Source of the DNA: Stanieria cyanosphaera PCC 7437
GTDB taxonomy: Bacteria; Cyanobacteriota; Cyanobacteriia; Cyanobacteriales; Xenococcaceae
Length of the DNA stretch: 64,000 bases
Assembly (NCBI RefSeq): GCF_000317575.1
Contig: NC_019748.1
Coordinates: 1,194,001 to 1,258,000 of the forward strand
Direction of reading: 5' to 3'
Below the pieces are notes generated by a model. That model was not told the DNA's origin and did no database searches. It saw only the letters and a list, made by a program, of their open reading frames with translations. This document shows, one piece after another, positions 1 to 8,204 of the stretch. The stretch's first letter is position 1; every line of letters begins with the position of its first letter. The position numbers and the translations under genes were made by a program.

Positions 1-2
1 AT

Positions 3-323
3 CCCGATAATTATTTGCAACCATTTATGAGTTGTAGTAAAGGTACAGTAGCCAAAGGTTGTGAAACAGGGGCAGCACAAAGTCGAGGTTCTTTTTATTA
101 TAGCGATCGCGCTAATCAATTAATCAATCAATCGAGAAAAGAACAAAATCCCGAAACTCGTCAAGCAATTTTTGTTCAATTACAAGAACTTCTTGCCCAA
201 GACGTACCTTATATTCCTTTATGGCAAACGAAAGATTATGCCTTCGCTCAAAATGGTATTACGGGCGTTACGATTAATCCCAGTCAGAATTTTCCTTTTT
301 GGACAATTAAGCGAGGAGCATAA
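3..323 (+). CDS. ABC transporter substrate-binding protein, family 5 (C-terminal part)
   Basis: The gene enters from the left edge; only about the last 106 residues are visible. The first codons read PDNYLQPFMSC, matching the 'DPDNYLxPF' segment of periplasmic oligopeptide/nickel-type binding proteins (SBP_bac_5). The end, with PYIPLWQTKDYAF and then NPSQNFPFW, is the usual C-terminus of that family. The protein would bind peptides or similar solutes in the periplasm and deliver them to an inner-membrane ABC permease. The ligand cannot be told from this fragment and no permease lies downstream. The fragment has no internal stop. Confidence 0.8.
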   Translation, partial: PDNYLQPFMSCSKGTVAKGCETGAAQSRGSFYYSDRANQLINQSRKEQNPETRQAIFVQLQELLAQDVPYIPLWQTKDYAFAQNGITGVTINPSQNFPFWTIKRGA

Positions 324-477
324 TTTTCTTTCTTAAGTATTGATTATCGAATCGATCTCTCATCTTTTGCATTTGGGATGCTGAAATTTTGTTTTCCAAT
401 GTGCGATCACGGATAAGCTACTCCATCTAGTAATAAAGAGAGATCTCGCTCAAACGCGAGGCACTACGCGTACGCGC

Positions 478-560
478 TAACGCAAGGGTGGACAAAAATC
501 AAAGAGAAAAAAGCTTTTCAGGTTAAAGGATTTGCCTACTTACAAATATCATTATTCTCC
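478..560 (+). repeat. Left copy of an ~83-bp direct repeat flanking hicBA
   Basis: Aligned by eye without gaps, this segment matches 1174-1256 in the same orientation, with about 10 mismatches in 83 bases. It holds the stretch ending in TTTGCCTACTTA and lies in the 348-bp gap before the toxin-antitoxin pair. The GC-rich bases just before it (about 448-477) resemble short dispersed GC-rich repeats. I see no gene in 324-671. Confidence 0.8.
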
Positions 561-671
561 AACTCTGTCCGAAATTTCAGGAAAATCAATCGCTTTAACT
601 CTTCTTTCTCTAGAATAAAATAAAAATGGGGAGTTTAATTAACTAAATAGAAGAGATAGAAATAGATAGAA

Positions 672-890
672 ATGGAAAAAATTATTAACTTGCACATCGA
701 GAAACTCCCAGAAGGTTATTATTTAGCAACAACAGATGACCTTCAAGGGCTGGTTGTTCAAGGTAAAACTATTACCGAAACTCTAGAAATTGCGCGTGAT
801 GTTGCCCAAAAACTTCTCGAATCTCAAACAGATACAAGCCTAAATCCTATTGCCGAATCCTTTGATTATCCCTTGGTGATTGGTCAGTAA
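672..890 (+). CDS. hicB: HicB-family antitoxin
   Basis: This 72-residue protein has the HicB partial RNase H-like fold pattern: a beta strand (NLHIEKLPEGYYLA), a turn (TTDDLQGLVVQGKT) and a helix (ITETLEIARDVAQKLL). HicB antitoxins bind and block the HicA mRNA interferase, and some also bind their own promoter. No obvious DNA-binding tail follows the core, so this is a short form. The gene ends 6 bp before hicA, so the two are surely co-transcribed, in the antitoxin-first order. A tandem of GATAGAAATA-like units sits directly before the ATG in place of a clear Shine-Dalgarno site. Confidence 0.75.
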   Translation: MEKIINLHIEKLPEGYYLATTDDLQGLVVQGKTITETLEIARDVAQKLLESQTDTSLNPIAESFDYPLVIGQ

Positions 891-896
891 TTAATC

Positions 897-1127
897 ATGG
901 GAAGACTGGCAGGATTTAAATATCGCAAAATCACTAAGGTTCTACGGGAATTTGGATTTGAGTTTCACCGTCAGGCTGCGGGTAGTCACGAAATTTGGTT
1001 TAACTCAGAGACAAATCGATACACGACAATTCCCAACCATCGAGGAGATATGCCTGAAGGAACATTAAGGGCTATTTTAAAGCAAGCAAATATAGATCCA
1101 GAGGATTTCCTGCAAAAAGCTCACTAG
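897..1127 (+). CDS. hicA: HicA-family toxin (mRNA interferase)
   Basis: This 76-residue protein has the HicA/YcfA double-stranded-RNA-binding-like fold: helix (KITKVLREFGFEFHRQ), the motif AAGSHEIW with the conserved His31, a strand (YTTIPNHRGD) and a C-terminal helix containing EGTLRAILKQANI. His31 is the presumed catalytic residue for cutting translated mRNA. It follows hicB by 6 bp. The length and His are those of an active toxin. An unusual point is its position between two direct repeats (478-560 and 1174-1256), which suggests the pair moved as a cassette or that the repeats arose by local duplication. Confidence 0.8.
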   Translation: MGRLAGFKYRKITKVLREFGFEFHRQAAGSHEIWFNSETNRYTTIPNHRGDMPEGTLRAILKQANIDPEDFLQKAH

Positions 1128-1173
1128 CCAAGGCGCGGAGCAAACTCCTCGCTCCGCGCAGTCGCGCGCGCGC

Positions 1174-1256
1174 CAACGCAAGAGTGGGCAAAAATCAAGG
1201 AGAAAAAAGCGTTTCAGGTTAAAGAATTTGCCTACTTAAAAAGATCGTTATTCTCT
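1174..1256 (+). repeat. Right copy of the ~83-bp direct repeat flanking hicBA
   Basis: This is the partner of 478-560, in the same orientation and about 88% identical by hand count. It starts 46 bp after the hicA stop. The surrounding gap (1128-1429) also holds GC-rich dispersed-repeat DNA: GCGCGC-rich bases at about 1150-1175 and a palindromic stretch around 1292-1311 (CTCGCC...GGCGAG). No gene is seen in the gap. Confidence 0.8.
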
Positions 1257-1429
1257 CAATCAAAGCGGTTTCAGCTTCGCTGAGGCACTTTGTGGTCTCG
1301 CCAAAGGCGAGGCGCAGAGCGATCGCTTAAATAATTTTTCCATAAAGATCTGAAATTACAAGCCATAGGATAAGCTAAGGGACATCTAATTTATGAATGT
1401 TGAATCTGAGAATTTAATCTTCAACACAG

Positions 1430-2413
1430 ATGACAAAACTAATTATTCAAATTCCTTGTTATAACGAAGAAGCAACCTTAGGATTAACTCTTTCTCAGTT
1501 ACCCCGTCACATAGCTGGTGTCGATCAAGTAGAGTGGTTAATCATTAATGATGGTAGTCGCGATCGCACTGTAGAAGTCGCCCAAGCTTGTGGTGTCGAT
1601 CATATTGTGAATTTTCAACACAATCAAGGTTTAGCAAAAGGTTTTATGGCGGGGTTGGAAGCTTGTTTGCAAGCAGGGGCAGATATTATTGTCAATACTG
1701 ATGCGGATAATCAATATTGTGCTGAAGATATTCCCAAACTAATTCAACCTATTTTAGATGGTGAGGCAGAAATAGTGATTGGTGCAAGACCGATTACAGA
1801 AATTAAAGACTTTTCTCCTCTCAAAAAATTCTTACAACAATTTGGTAGTTGGGTGGTTCGTCTAGCGAGTAAAACTGATATTCCCGACGCGCCTAGTGGT
1901 TTTCGTGCTATTAGTCGCGAAGCAGCTTTAAGATTAAATGTTTTTAATGAATACACTTATACTTTAGAAACAATTATCCAAGCTGGACAAAAAGGAATTG
2001 CCATTACCTATGTTCCCATTAGAACGAATAGTTATTTGCGTCCATCAAGATTAGTCAAAAGTATCCCTGCTTACGTTCAGCGATCGATTATTACTATTGT
2101 TCGGATTTTTATGACTTATCGTCCTCTTCAATTCTTTATGATGTTGGGGAGTGTACCTTTTAGTTTAGGTTTTCTTTTATGTCTCCGTTGGTTAATTTTA
2201 TTTTGGGGAATTGTGGGCAACGATCCTACTAAGTCTCGTGTTCCTAGTTTAATATTGGCAGCGATTTTAATCTTAATTGGTGTGCAATTATGGATTTTTG
2301 GCTTAATAGCAGATTTATTAGCTGTTAATCGTAAATTATTAGAAGATATCCAGTTGAGAATGCGTCGTAGTGAATTGAAATCAAATCGAGAAACCAGCAG
2401 AATTTTCAAATAA
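1430..2413 (+). CDS. Family 2 glycosyltransferase, DPM1/polyprenyl-phosphate type
   Basis: This 327-residue protein begins with the GT-A fold. IIQIPCYNEEATL and IINDGSRDRT form the nucleotide-sugar site, and NTDADNQY (about residues 89-96) is the DxD-type metal site. It resembles dolichol/polyprenyl-phosphate sugar transferases, which move a hexose from NDP-sugar to a lipid phosphate at the membrane. Two hydrophobic helices near residues 235-260 and 275-305 anchor it. Length and motif order are normal for bacterial homologues. The acceptor and sugar cannot be read from sequence. It stands alone; the next gene is about 150 bp away. Confidence 0.85.
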   Translation: MTKLIIQIPCYNEEATLGLTLSQLPRHIAGVDQVEWLIINDGSRDRTVEVAQACGVDHIVNFQHNQGLAKGFMAGLEACLQAGADIIVNTDADNQYCAEDIPKLIQPILDGEAEIVIGARPITEIKDFSPLKKFLQQFGSWVVRLASKTDIPDAPSGFRAISREAALRLNVFNEYTYTLETIIQAGQKGIAITYVPIRTNSYLRPSRLVKSIPAYVQRSIITIVRIFMTYRPLQFFMMLGSVPFSLGFLLCLRWLILFWGIVGNDPTKSRVPSLILAAILILIGVQLWIFGLIADLLAVNRKLLEDIQLRMRRSELKSNRETSRIFK

Positions 2414-2564
2414 GTTTCTTTTTTAACTAAAATGTCAGCCAGAATTCCCTATCCTTTTATAAGCTGGGGTAGTTCATGAACATAAACTAAATTAAAATAC
2501 TCAAATCGCCAGTAGAGCTACAATTCAGATAAGTGATAAGCAAAAACTCGATCGCGCTGGATTG

Positions 2565-3203
2565 ATGACATACACAACTCAAGACTTAATCGAAATACTC
2601 GATCGCGAACTAAAAGCCAACTGGAAAGGTGAACGTATTGTCTTGTCATCGGAAGAGAGAATTAATAATCCAGTTGTAGCTAAATTTCTCAACATGGATC
2701 GAGTCAGTAAAGTCTTTGCTTATCAAGATTTTCGTCGTCAAGTCCACGAATATCAGCAAGAACACCAAGTTTCGGGAATTATCTGGCACAATTGCACTTT
2801 TCGAGGCAAAACAATTAAATATCCAGAAGTTTACAATCAATTGATTCCGATTGAAGGAGATAAAGAGATTTTGATGTGCGCCAAAGAATCAATCCTTGCT
2901 TTTTGGTACGAAGTTACTGAAGGAATGAATTTTTGGCTAGCTAATGCATTAAAAAAAGGTAATCACTTAAGTGTAAAAACTGATGAAACAATTAACAGTA
3001 TTCATCAGCAAATTAGTTCTGAATATGCAAATAAAATAGTTAGACAAGCAGAATGGGCAGAAATTGATGCTTCTCTGACCGAAGTTTACTTAGGTTTATG
3101 TTGGGGCGATCCTTTAGAATATCGTTATCAATGGGCAAAACCTAAATCAGGATGCGATCGCATTATTGCAGCCGAGACTGAACCAAGTTCGATCAAAATA
3201 TAG
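2565..3203 (+). CDS. Conserved protein of unknown function upstream of ccmK3
   Basis: I do not recognise a named family. The 212-residue protein is soluble, with no signal peptide or membrane segment. It has an acidic, helical N-terminus (QDLIEILDRELKANW), a central part rich in aromatic residues (IIWHNCTF, FWYEVTEGMNFWLAN) and a C-terminal helix (RQAEWAEIDASLTEVYLGL). I chose the ATG at 2565; an in-frame TTG lies one codon upstream. The gene is 88 bp before ccmK3 in the same direction and could share its transcript, but nothing in the sequence links it to the carboxysome. Confidence 0.65.
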   Translation: MTYTTQDLIEILDRELKANWKGERIVLSSEERINNPVVAKFLNMDRVSKVFAYQDFRRQVHEYQQEHQVSGIIWHNCTFRGKTIKYPEVYNQLIPIEGDKEILMCAKESILAFWYEVTEGMNFWLANALKKGNHLSVKTDETINSIHQQISSEYANKIVRQAEWAEIDASLTEVYLGLCWGDPLEYRYQWAKPKSGCDRIIAAETEPSSIKI

Positions 3204-3291
3204 TAATTTGGAGATTTTAAATCTATAATTCACCATTGAACCTGATCAATGATTGTTATTATTTTTCTACCAGGATTTTAGGAGCAAAACT

Positions 3292-3606
3292 ATGTCCCAA
3301 CAAGAAGCAGTGGGCGTGATCGAGACTTTGGGTTTTCCTTCGATTTTAGCAGCAGCAGATGCGATGGTTAAAGGTGGTCGTGTTACGTTAGTTTATTTTG
3401 ATAAGGCAGAAAAAGGTAATTTTATTGTTGCTATTCGTGGCGGAATTTCCGAAGTTGAACCAGCAATGGCAGCAGGTTTAAAAGCAGCAGAAGAAACTTT
3501 TGGTGGTCAAGTTATGAGTCATTATACAGTACCCAATCCACCAGATAATGTCGTCGCTGTTTTACCTATCGATTATACTGACAAAGTTCAGGAGTTTCGC
3601 TCTTAA
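3292..3606 (+). CDS. ccmK3: Carboxysome shell protein CcmK3
   Basis: This 104-residue protein is a single BMC domain (ETLGFPSILAAADAMVKGGRV...NVVAVLPIDY). The pore-loop region reads VYFDKAEKGNF in place of the usual GYIRVGSARFT, which is the mark of CcmK3. In family knowledge, CcmK3 does not form homohexamers readily but joins CcmK4 in mixed hexamers that tune shell permeability. The ATG at 3292 follows TTTTAGGAG at a good distance; a longer in-frame start at 3253 has no such site. It pairs with ccmK4 223 bp downstream, the usual satellite arrangement away from the main ccm operon. Confidence 0.92.
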   Translation: MSQQEAVGVIETLGFPSILAAADAMVKGGRVTLVYFDKAEKGNFIVAIRGGISEVEPAMAAGLKAAEETFGGQVMSHYTVPNPPDNVVAVLPIDYTDKVQEFRS

Positions 3607-3745
3607 TCACAACTATATTCAAAAAGCCAAAGAACAGTTAAAATTAAGGTTCGTAACCGATAATATTCAAAGTTATTCCACAGTAGTCAGTCACAAGTTA
3701 ATTAGCAACTCTATTCTTAAGCATAAGATTGTCTGATAACTGTAC

Positions 3746-3765
3746 AGACCTAGCATGCTACGTCT
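3746..3765 (+). repeat. Dispersed palindrome, copy between ccmK3 and ccmK4
   Basis: A 20-bp near-palindrome centred on TAGCATGCTA, with one mismatch in the arms. The block of about 36-40 bp that contains it, including the flanking TGTACAGAC and GATAACT, recurs at 24879-24915 in the hupE leader. A half-copy lies near 53194. Confidence 0.8.
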
Positions 3766-3829
3766 CTACTGATAACTGTAAATGTTACTCTTGATTTAAT
3801 TTATTCATAACTGATAAAGGAGATAATTT

Positions 3830-4180
3830 ATGCCAGCGCAACAGGCAGTTGGAGCGATCGAAACAAAAGGTTTTCCAGGTATTTTAGCAGCAGCAGATGC
3901 GATGGTTAAAGCTGGTCGAGTTACTCTGGTAGGCTACATTAGAGTTGGTAGTGCGCGCTTTACCGTAAACATTCGTGGTGATGTTTCGGAAGTTAAAACT
4001 GCTATGGATGCTGGAATCGAAGCAGTAAAAAAAACTGAAGGTGCTGCTTTAGAATCTTGGGTGATTATTCCCCGTCCTCATGAAAACGTAGTTGCAGTTT
4101 TACCTATTGATTATAGCGAAGCGGTTGAGCCTTATCGTCAAAGAGTCGAAGGCAGAGTTCTTCCTATCGCTCGTAGCTAA
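3830..4180 (+). CDS. ccmK4: Carboxysome shell protein CcmK4
   Basis: This 116-residue BMC-domain hexamer subunit has the canonical pore region GYIRVGSARFT and the segment WVIIPRPHENVVAVLPIDY, close to known CcmK4 proteins. It builds the flat facets of the beta-carboxysome, alone or mixed with CcmK3. A strong site, AAAGGAGATA, precedes the ATG. The C-terminal tail (about residues 98-116) is basic and slightly longer than in CcmK3. The 223-bp spacer to ccmK3 carries a dispersed palindrome, so the two genes may be expressed at different levels even if co-transcribed. Confidence 0.95.
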   Translation: MPAQQAVGAIETKGFPGILAAADAMVKAGRVTLVGYIRVGSARFTVNIRGDVSEVKTAMDAGIEAVKKTEGAALESWVIIPRPHENVVAVLPIDYSEAVEPYRQRVEGRVLPIARS

Positions 4181-4238
4181 AGTATTTTCAGTTAATTTAG
4201 CTTTGCAAGTGGGAAATGCAAAGTTCCCAAGTCGAAAA

Positions 4239-4274
4239 GGGGCTGATCAACCGAATAATTCGGCAAATAGCCCC
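4239..4274 (+). terminator. Stem-loop after ccmK4
   Basis: GGGGCT at 4239-4244 pairs with AGCCCC at 4269-4274, and an inner CCGAA/TTCGG stem (4251-4263) sits within it. No U-tract follows, so this is either a factor-assisted terminator or an RNA-stabilising hairpin for the ccmK transcript. Confidence 0.5.
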
Positions 4275-4459
4275 TCATGAAAACAAACTCTTAAATCAAT
4301 GTAGTACAACACGTTCTGTATAGACTTCAAAAGAATTACCATCAAGTAAAACTGACAGTTTTTGTGTAACAGGTGAGCGGACTTAAAATAGGTAAAAAGA
4401 CCCAAACCTTACCAAACATTGAAGTATTTGAACTCAAATACAATAACTGGAGTTTAAAT

Positions 4460-4924
4460 ATGACTACTCAACTGTCATCAAATATTAATAGCAATAATCT
4501 TTATGAGCGCGATTATTATCTTTGGTTATCACACACTGCCCAACTCATTAAGGAAGGTAAATTCTCGGAAGTAGATACAGCTAAATTAATTGAAGAAATC
4601 GAAGATACAGGCAGGAGTGAGAAACGTGCAATCAAAAGCAATTTAGTTATTTTGCTACTTCATCTACTTAAATATAAATATCAACCAGCTAAAAGAACTA
4701 ATAGTTGGAAAGCTAGTCTGAGGAAGCATCGAAGAAGATTAAGAGATGATTTTCAAATAAGTCCAAGCTTAAAACGTTATTTTGAAGAAGTTTTTGACGA
4801 ATGTTACCAAAATAGCAGAGAACAGGCTGCAGATGAAACGGGATTACCCCTTAATACTTTTCCAACTCTTTCCCCTTTTACACCTGAACAATCTCTTAAT
4901 CCTGACTATTTACCTGAAAATTAA
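4460..4924 (+). CDS. DUF29 family protein
   Basis: This 154-residue protein matches DUF29, a family greatly expanded in cyanobacteria: the N-terminal YERDYYLWLSHTAQLIKEGKF, then LIEEIEDTGRSEKRAIKSNL, then LLHLLKYKYQP and a basic helix. The function is unknown; members are small helical soluble proteins. The ATG at 4460 follows TGGAG at a good spacing. A GTG at 4373 would add 29 residues that do not fit the family. No partner gene is apparent. Confidence 0.85.
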   Translation: MTTQLSSNINSNNLYERDYYLWLSHTAQLIKEGKFSEVDTAKLIEEIEDTGRSEKRAIKSNLVILLLHLLKYKYQPAKRTNSWKASLRKHRRRLRDDFQISPSLKRYFEEVFDECYQNSREQAADETGLPLNTFPTLSPFTPEQSLNPDYLPEN

Positions 4925-4934
4925 CATCATTGTA

Positions 4935-5426
4935 CTAATAATCACTAGCAAATAATCTTCTTTTGATTGCTCTAATATAAAGAAAAATTGGAAATTGATA
5001 GTATTCAATAACTAACCAAACTAAACAAAATAGGTGAGAAAAAAACGTTAAGATTAGCCAAACTAGAGGCAACCAAGAAAGAGGACTATCTGGTAAAGGC
5101 GGAAATAAATAAGCACCTATGCCAATAATTCCTGTCGGAAATAAAACAAAAATTAATCCTGCAATTAAATAACCCCAACCTAATTCTGCACCTTCGCGTT
5201 GAATTCCTTTCCAGTTTTTACCATTCCAATACCAACTCAAAGGAAGCTGACTATCTGCCATTTTTAATACCTGTTTATCAAAATTAGTAGTAAAAATATG
5301 CTGGCAAAAGTTACAAGCAAAAGTTTCCATTAACAACATGGAAGAAATTTCCCCGTGACGACATACTGGACAAGGATAAGTACCTTTGTCATGAAAGCGA
5401 TCGCTGTGTGAATGTGCTTTGAGCAT
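4935..5426 (-). CDS. Membrane protein with N-terminal zinc ribbon
   Basis: The 163-residue protein has two Cys pairs near its N-terminus (C19/C22 and C38/C41) that form a zinc-ribbon-like unit. A tryptophan-rich patch follows (LSWYWNGKNWKG), then two or three hydrophobic segments (about residues 82-105, 110-130 and 130-150). It looks like a cyanobacterial membrane protein of unknown function with a cytoplasmic metal-binding head. It converges with the DUF29 gene, only 10 bp apart at their stops. I cannot assign a role. Confidence 0.65.
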   Translation of the reverse strand: MLKAHSHSDRFHDKGTYPCPVCRHGEISSMLLMETFACNFCQHIFTTNFDKQVLKMADSQLPLSWYWNGKNWKGIQREGAELGWGYLIAGLIFVLFPTGIIGIGAYLFPPLPDSPLSWLPLVWLILTFFSHLFCLVWLVIEYYQFPIFLYIRAIKRRLFASDY

Positions 5427-5623
5427 AGACAGAGTAAGTGGTTAAACTTAATTGAGTCGACTATTGAAGATTGAATTTCATTATAGTTAGATTTACTCAA
5501 GCTCAAACTACTCAATTTCAATTTGATATAAATATTAATTAGATCCGTTATTTATTTTGCACTTTTTCTACTGTAAAAAAATATTTTTTTCAAGTAATTT
5601 TAAAAAAAGTTATTGAATTATCT

Positions 5624-6103
5624 TTAAGCAAGATCGGGTGGTATTTGTTGAAGTTGTTGAATTTGTTGAAAAATCAAACCATCAAGGCGATCGCGTTGAA
5701 TTTCTACTGCTTGAGTTAGATTACCAGGAGTATCAAAAAAAATAATACTATCTATTTGTTGAACAGAAAATAATTCAAATAAAAGATGAGTCACAGGTAT
5801 AGGAACAGCTAAGATATCAGGATCATCACTGCCTTGGAAAGTTGCAGCATCTTTTACGGTTGTAAAAGCATAAATTACCCGTTTTTCTTGACTAGTTTCC
5901 TGATTATTCTTAATTGTTATTAATACCCAATCTTGGGAGAAATTTTGTAAAACAAAATACTCTAAATGATTTAATTGTTGAGCCAATAATTTTAAAACTG
6001 GTGCAACTGCTTTTTCTATCACTATTGGAGCAATACCTAACTCAGCAGCATCTTTAGTTAAAGTTTGTAATTGTTGTTCTAATTCCATAATTGATTGCTT
6101 CAA
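5624..6103 (-). CDS. Hypothetical cyanobacterial protein
   Basis: I do not recognise this 159-residue protein. It starts with a coiled-coil-prone helix (MELEQQLQTLTKDAAELG), continues with a second helix (VAPVLKLLAQQLNHLEYF) and then a mixed alpha/beta part (WVLITIKNNQ...RVIYAFTTVKDA). It ends in another Gln-rich helix. It has no membrane segment or signal peptide. The ATG used is at 6103; the Met six codons in (MELEQQ) is an alternative. It is monocistronic, with a GC-rich repeat between it and the ABC-F gene. Confidence 0.55.
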   Translation of the reverse strand: MKQSIMELEQQLQTLTKDAAELGIAPIVIEKAVAPVLKLLAQQLNHLEYFVLQNFSQDWVLITIKNNQETSQEKRVIYAFTTVKDAATFQGSDDPDILAVPIPVTHLLFELFSVQQIDSIIFFDTPGNLTQAVEIQRDRLDGLIFQQIQQLQQIPPDLA

Positions 6104-6182
6104 TTAGCCACTGTATCAGAAACTGTTGGTTAAATAAAAGTCAAGTTTAAATTTTTTACTTTTGTAGAAACATAACATTTTG

Positions 6183-6285
6183 CGGTGAGACTCTGCGCCA
6201 CGCCAGTCGCTCCACTTGGGGATACCCCAAGACCGCGCTGGCTCACCTGCGGGCGCAAAGGAACGCTCACCAAGACACGTCTCTA
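6183..6285. repeat. GC-rich dispersed repeat block
   Basis: A GC-rich island in AT-rich DNA, containing the perfect hairpin CTTGGGG-ATA-CCCCAAG at 6215-6231 and several short inverted pieces (GCGCCACGCC, GCGGGCGC). It resembles the GC-rich blocks at about 448-490 and 1135-1320. It carries no open frame of its own and separates two minus-strand genes. Confidence 0.6.
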
Positions 6286-6300
6286 ATTTTTAATTTTGAC

Positions 6301-8028
6301 CTACCTTGCTGTTGCTTTAGATTTATTTTTCTTTTGTTTTTGTTTTTCTGCTTGCTTGGCTTTTTTTCCTGCTTGTTTAGCAGCTTTTTTTTCAGCTTCG
6401 ATTCGTTGTCTTTCTTTTTCTTTTTCTTCGGCAATTTTATTTAAATAATAATGGTAGTCTCCTGCATAAACTAATAACTCTCCTTCTCGAATTTCCACAA
6501 TTTTATTAGCTACTTGAGAAATAAAATAGCGGTCATGGGAAACAATAATTGCCGTTCCATCATAATTTTGTAATGCTTCTTCGAGCATTTCTTTAGCAGG
6601 AATATCAAGATGATTAGTAGGCTCATCTAAAATTAATAAATTAGCTGGTTGCAAAAGCATTTTAGCTAAAGCCAAACGAGCTTTTTCGCCTCCACTAAGA
6701 GCTTTGACTTGTTTAAAAACAGTATCGCCACTAAATAAAAATCTACCAAGTAGAGTACGAACTTCTTCATTTTTCCAGTCAGGAACTTCATCATGAATTG
6801 TCTCCATGACAGTTTTTTCTAAATCTAAAGCTTCCGCTTGGTTTTGTTCAAAATAACCAGGAATGACGTTATGTTTACCCAGAGTAATCATTCCTGATTC
6901 TGGTTGTTCCATGTCCATCATCATGCGTAATAAAGTAGATTTACCAGCACCATTAGGCCCTAAAATCGCAATGCGATCGCCTCTTTCAATAGTTAATTCT
7001 GCACCTAAAAATAAAATATTATCGTTGTAACTATGAGTTAAATCTTCAATAATTACTACCTCTCTACCACTACGAGGAGAAGCAGGAAAACGAAATTTAA
7101 GAGTCTTTAAATCTGAAATTGGTGCATCAACTAAATCTATTTTTTCTAATTGTTTTTCTCTACTTTTGGCTTGGGTACTACGGGTGGCACTAGCACGGAA
7201 ACGTTCAATAAATTCTTGTTGTTTGGCAATTTCTTTTTGTTGTCTTTCGTAAGTTGCAGCTTGTGCTTCTTTTAACTCTAATTTCTGTTGTAAATAAGCT
7301 GAATAGTTACCCAAATAAGTTGTAGAGATTCCTCGTTCAGTTTCAACAATTTTTGTACAAAGACGATCTAAAAATTCGCGGTCGTGGGAAACAATTACCA
7401 TCGGAGTATTAATACCCTTGAGATAATTTTCTAGCCATTCAATTGTTTCTAAATCTAAATGGTTGGTTGGCTCGTCTAGTAGTAATAAATCAGGTTCTTG
7501 TAGTAAAATTTTTCCTAAGCTGATCCGCATTTGCCAGCCACCACTAAAAGAACTTACTAGTCTTTCTCCATCTTCGCTAGTAAATCCCATTTCGGGAAGA
7601 ATTTTTTCAATTTGTGATTCCAAAGTATAGGCATCTAAAGCTTCAAATTTTCGCTGTAACTTATCTAATTTATGAATTAATTTATTTAATTCTTCTGGTT
7701 CAGCAGTTTCCATTTCATGGTGTAATTGATTTAAAGCTTGTTGTACCTCATTTGCCTCAGTAAACACTGTCCAAAATTCTTCTTTTACTGTCCGAGTAGG
7801 TTCAACTTCAAACTCTTGAGTCAGATAAGCTATTCTTAAGCTAGCAGGGCGGATCACTTCACCTGCAGTAGGTTCAACTTCTCCAGTAATAATTTTTAGT
7901 TGAGTAGATTTTCCTGCGCCATTAACCCCAACTAAACCTACTCTTTCTCCTGGTTTAACTTCCCAGGTGACATCTTTGAGAACTTCTCCTGTAGAATAAA
8001 TCTTACTGATGTGTTCAAGTCGTAGCAT
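6301..8028 (-). CDS. ABC-F family ATPase
   Basis: The 575-residue protein has two ABC ATPase domains on one chain and no membrane segment, as in ABC-F proteins (EttA/Uup/YdiF type), which act on the ribosome. The first domain shows GVNGAGKST, SFSGGWQMR and LLLDEPTNHLDL. The second shows GPNGAGKST, LSGGEKARLALAK and LLILDEPTNHLDI. Between them lies the charged linker (about residues 235-310) that reaches the ribosomal E or P site. The C-terminus is a Lys-rich helical tail, as in Uup-like members. The subfamily cannot be fixed without a tree. It is monocistronic. Confidence 0.93.
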   Translation of the reverse strand: MLRLEHISKIYSTGEVLKDVTWEVKPGERVGLVGVNGAGKSTQLKIITGEVEPTAGEVIRPASLRIAYLTQEFEVEPTRTVKEEFWTVFTEANEVQQALNQLHHEMETAEPEELNKLIHKLDKLQRKFEALDAYTLESQIEKILPEMGFTSEDGERLVSSFSGGWQMRISLGKILLQEPDLLLLDEPTNHLDLETIEWLENYLKGINTPMVIVSHDREFLDRLCTKIVETERGISTTYLGNYSAYLQQKLELKEAQAATYERQQKEIAKQQEFIERFRASATRSTQAKSREKQLEKIDLVDAPISDLKTLKFRFPASPRSGREVVIIEDLTHSYNDNILFLGAELTIERGDRIAILGPNGAGKSTLLRMMMDMEQPESGMITLGKHNVIPGYFEQNQAEALDLEKTVMETIHDEVPDWKNEEVRTLLGRFLFSGDTVFKQVKALSGGEKARLALAKMLLQPANLLILDEPTNHLDIPAKEMLEEALQNYDGTAIIVSHDRYFISQVANKIVEIREGELLVYAGDYHYYLNKIAEEKEKERQRIEAEKKAAKQAGKKAKQAEKQKQKKNKSKATAR

Positions 8029-8204
8029 TAAGAGTCTCCTGGGTCTATCAATTTTTCTGAAAACTTGTTAATAAATTTTATCTTATTGATTACTAAGATA
8101 TTTAAACGGTATTGCTAAACAAGTCCGCGCTTAAGACTAGCAAATAAATAAAGAAGAAAAAGAGAACCAAGTCATAGTTACTAATTTTGTAGACAAATAT
8201 CTAC

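Noticed and set aside
3548-3736. A 62-codon frame overlapping the end of ccmK3
   Set aside because: Most of it is out of frame with ccmK3 and in non-coding spacer; it has no ribosome site.
4092-4280. A 62-codon frame overlapping ccmK4
   Set aside because: It is an out-of-frame shadow running into the stem-loop after ccmK4.
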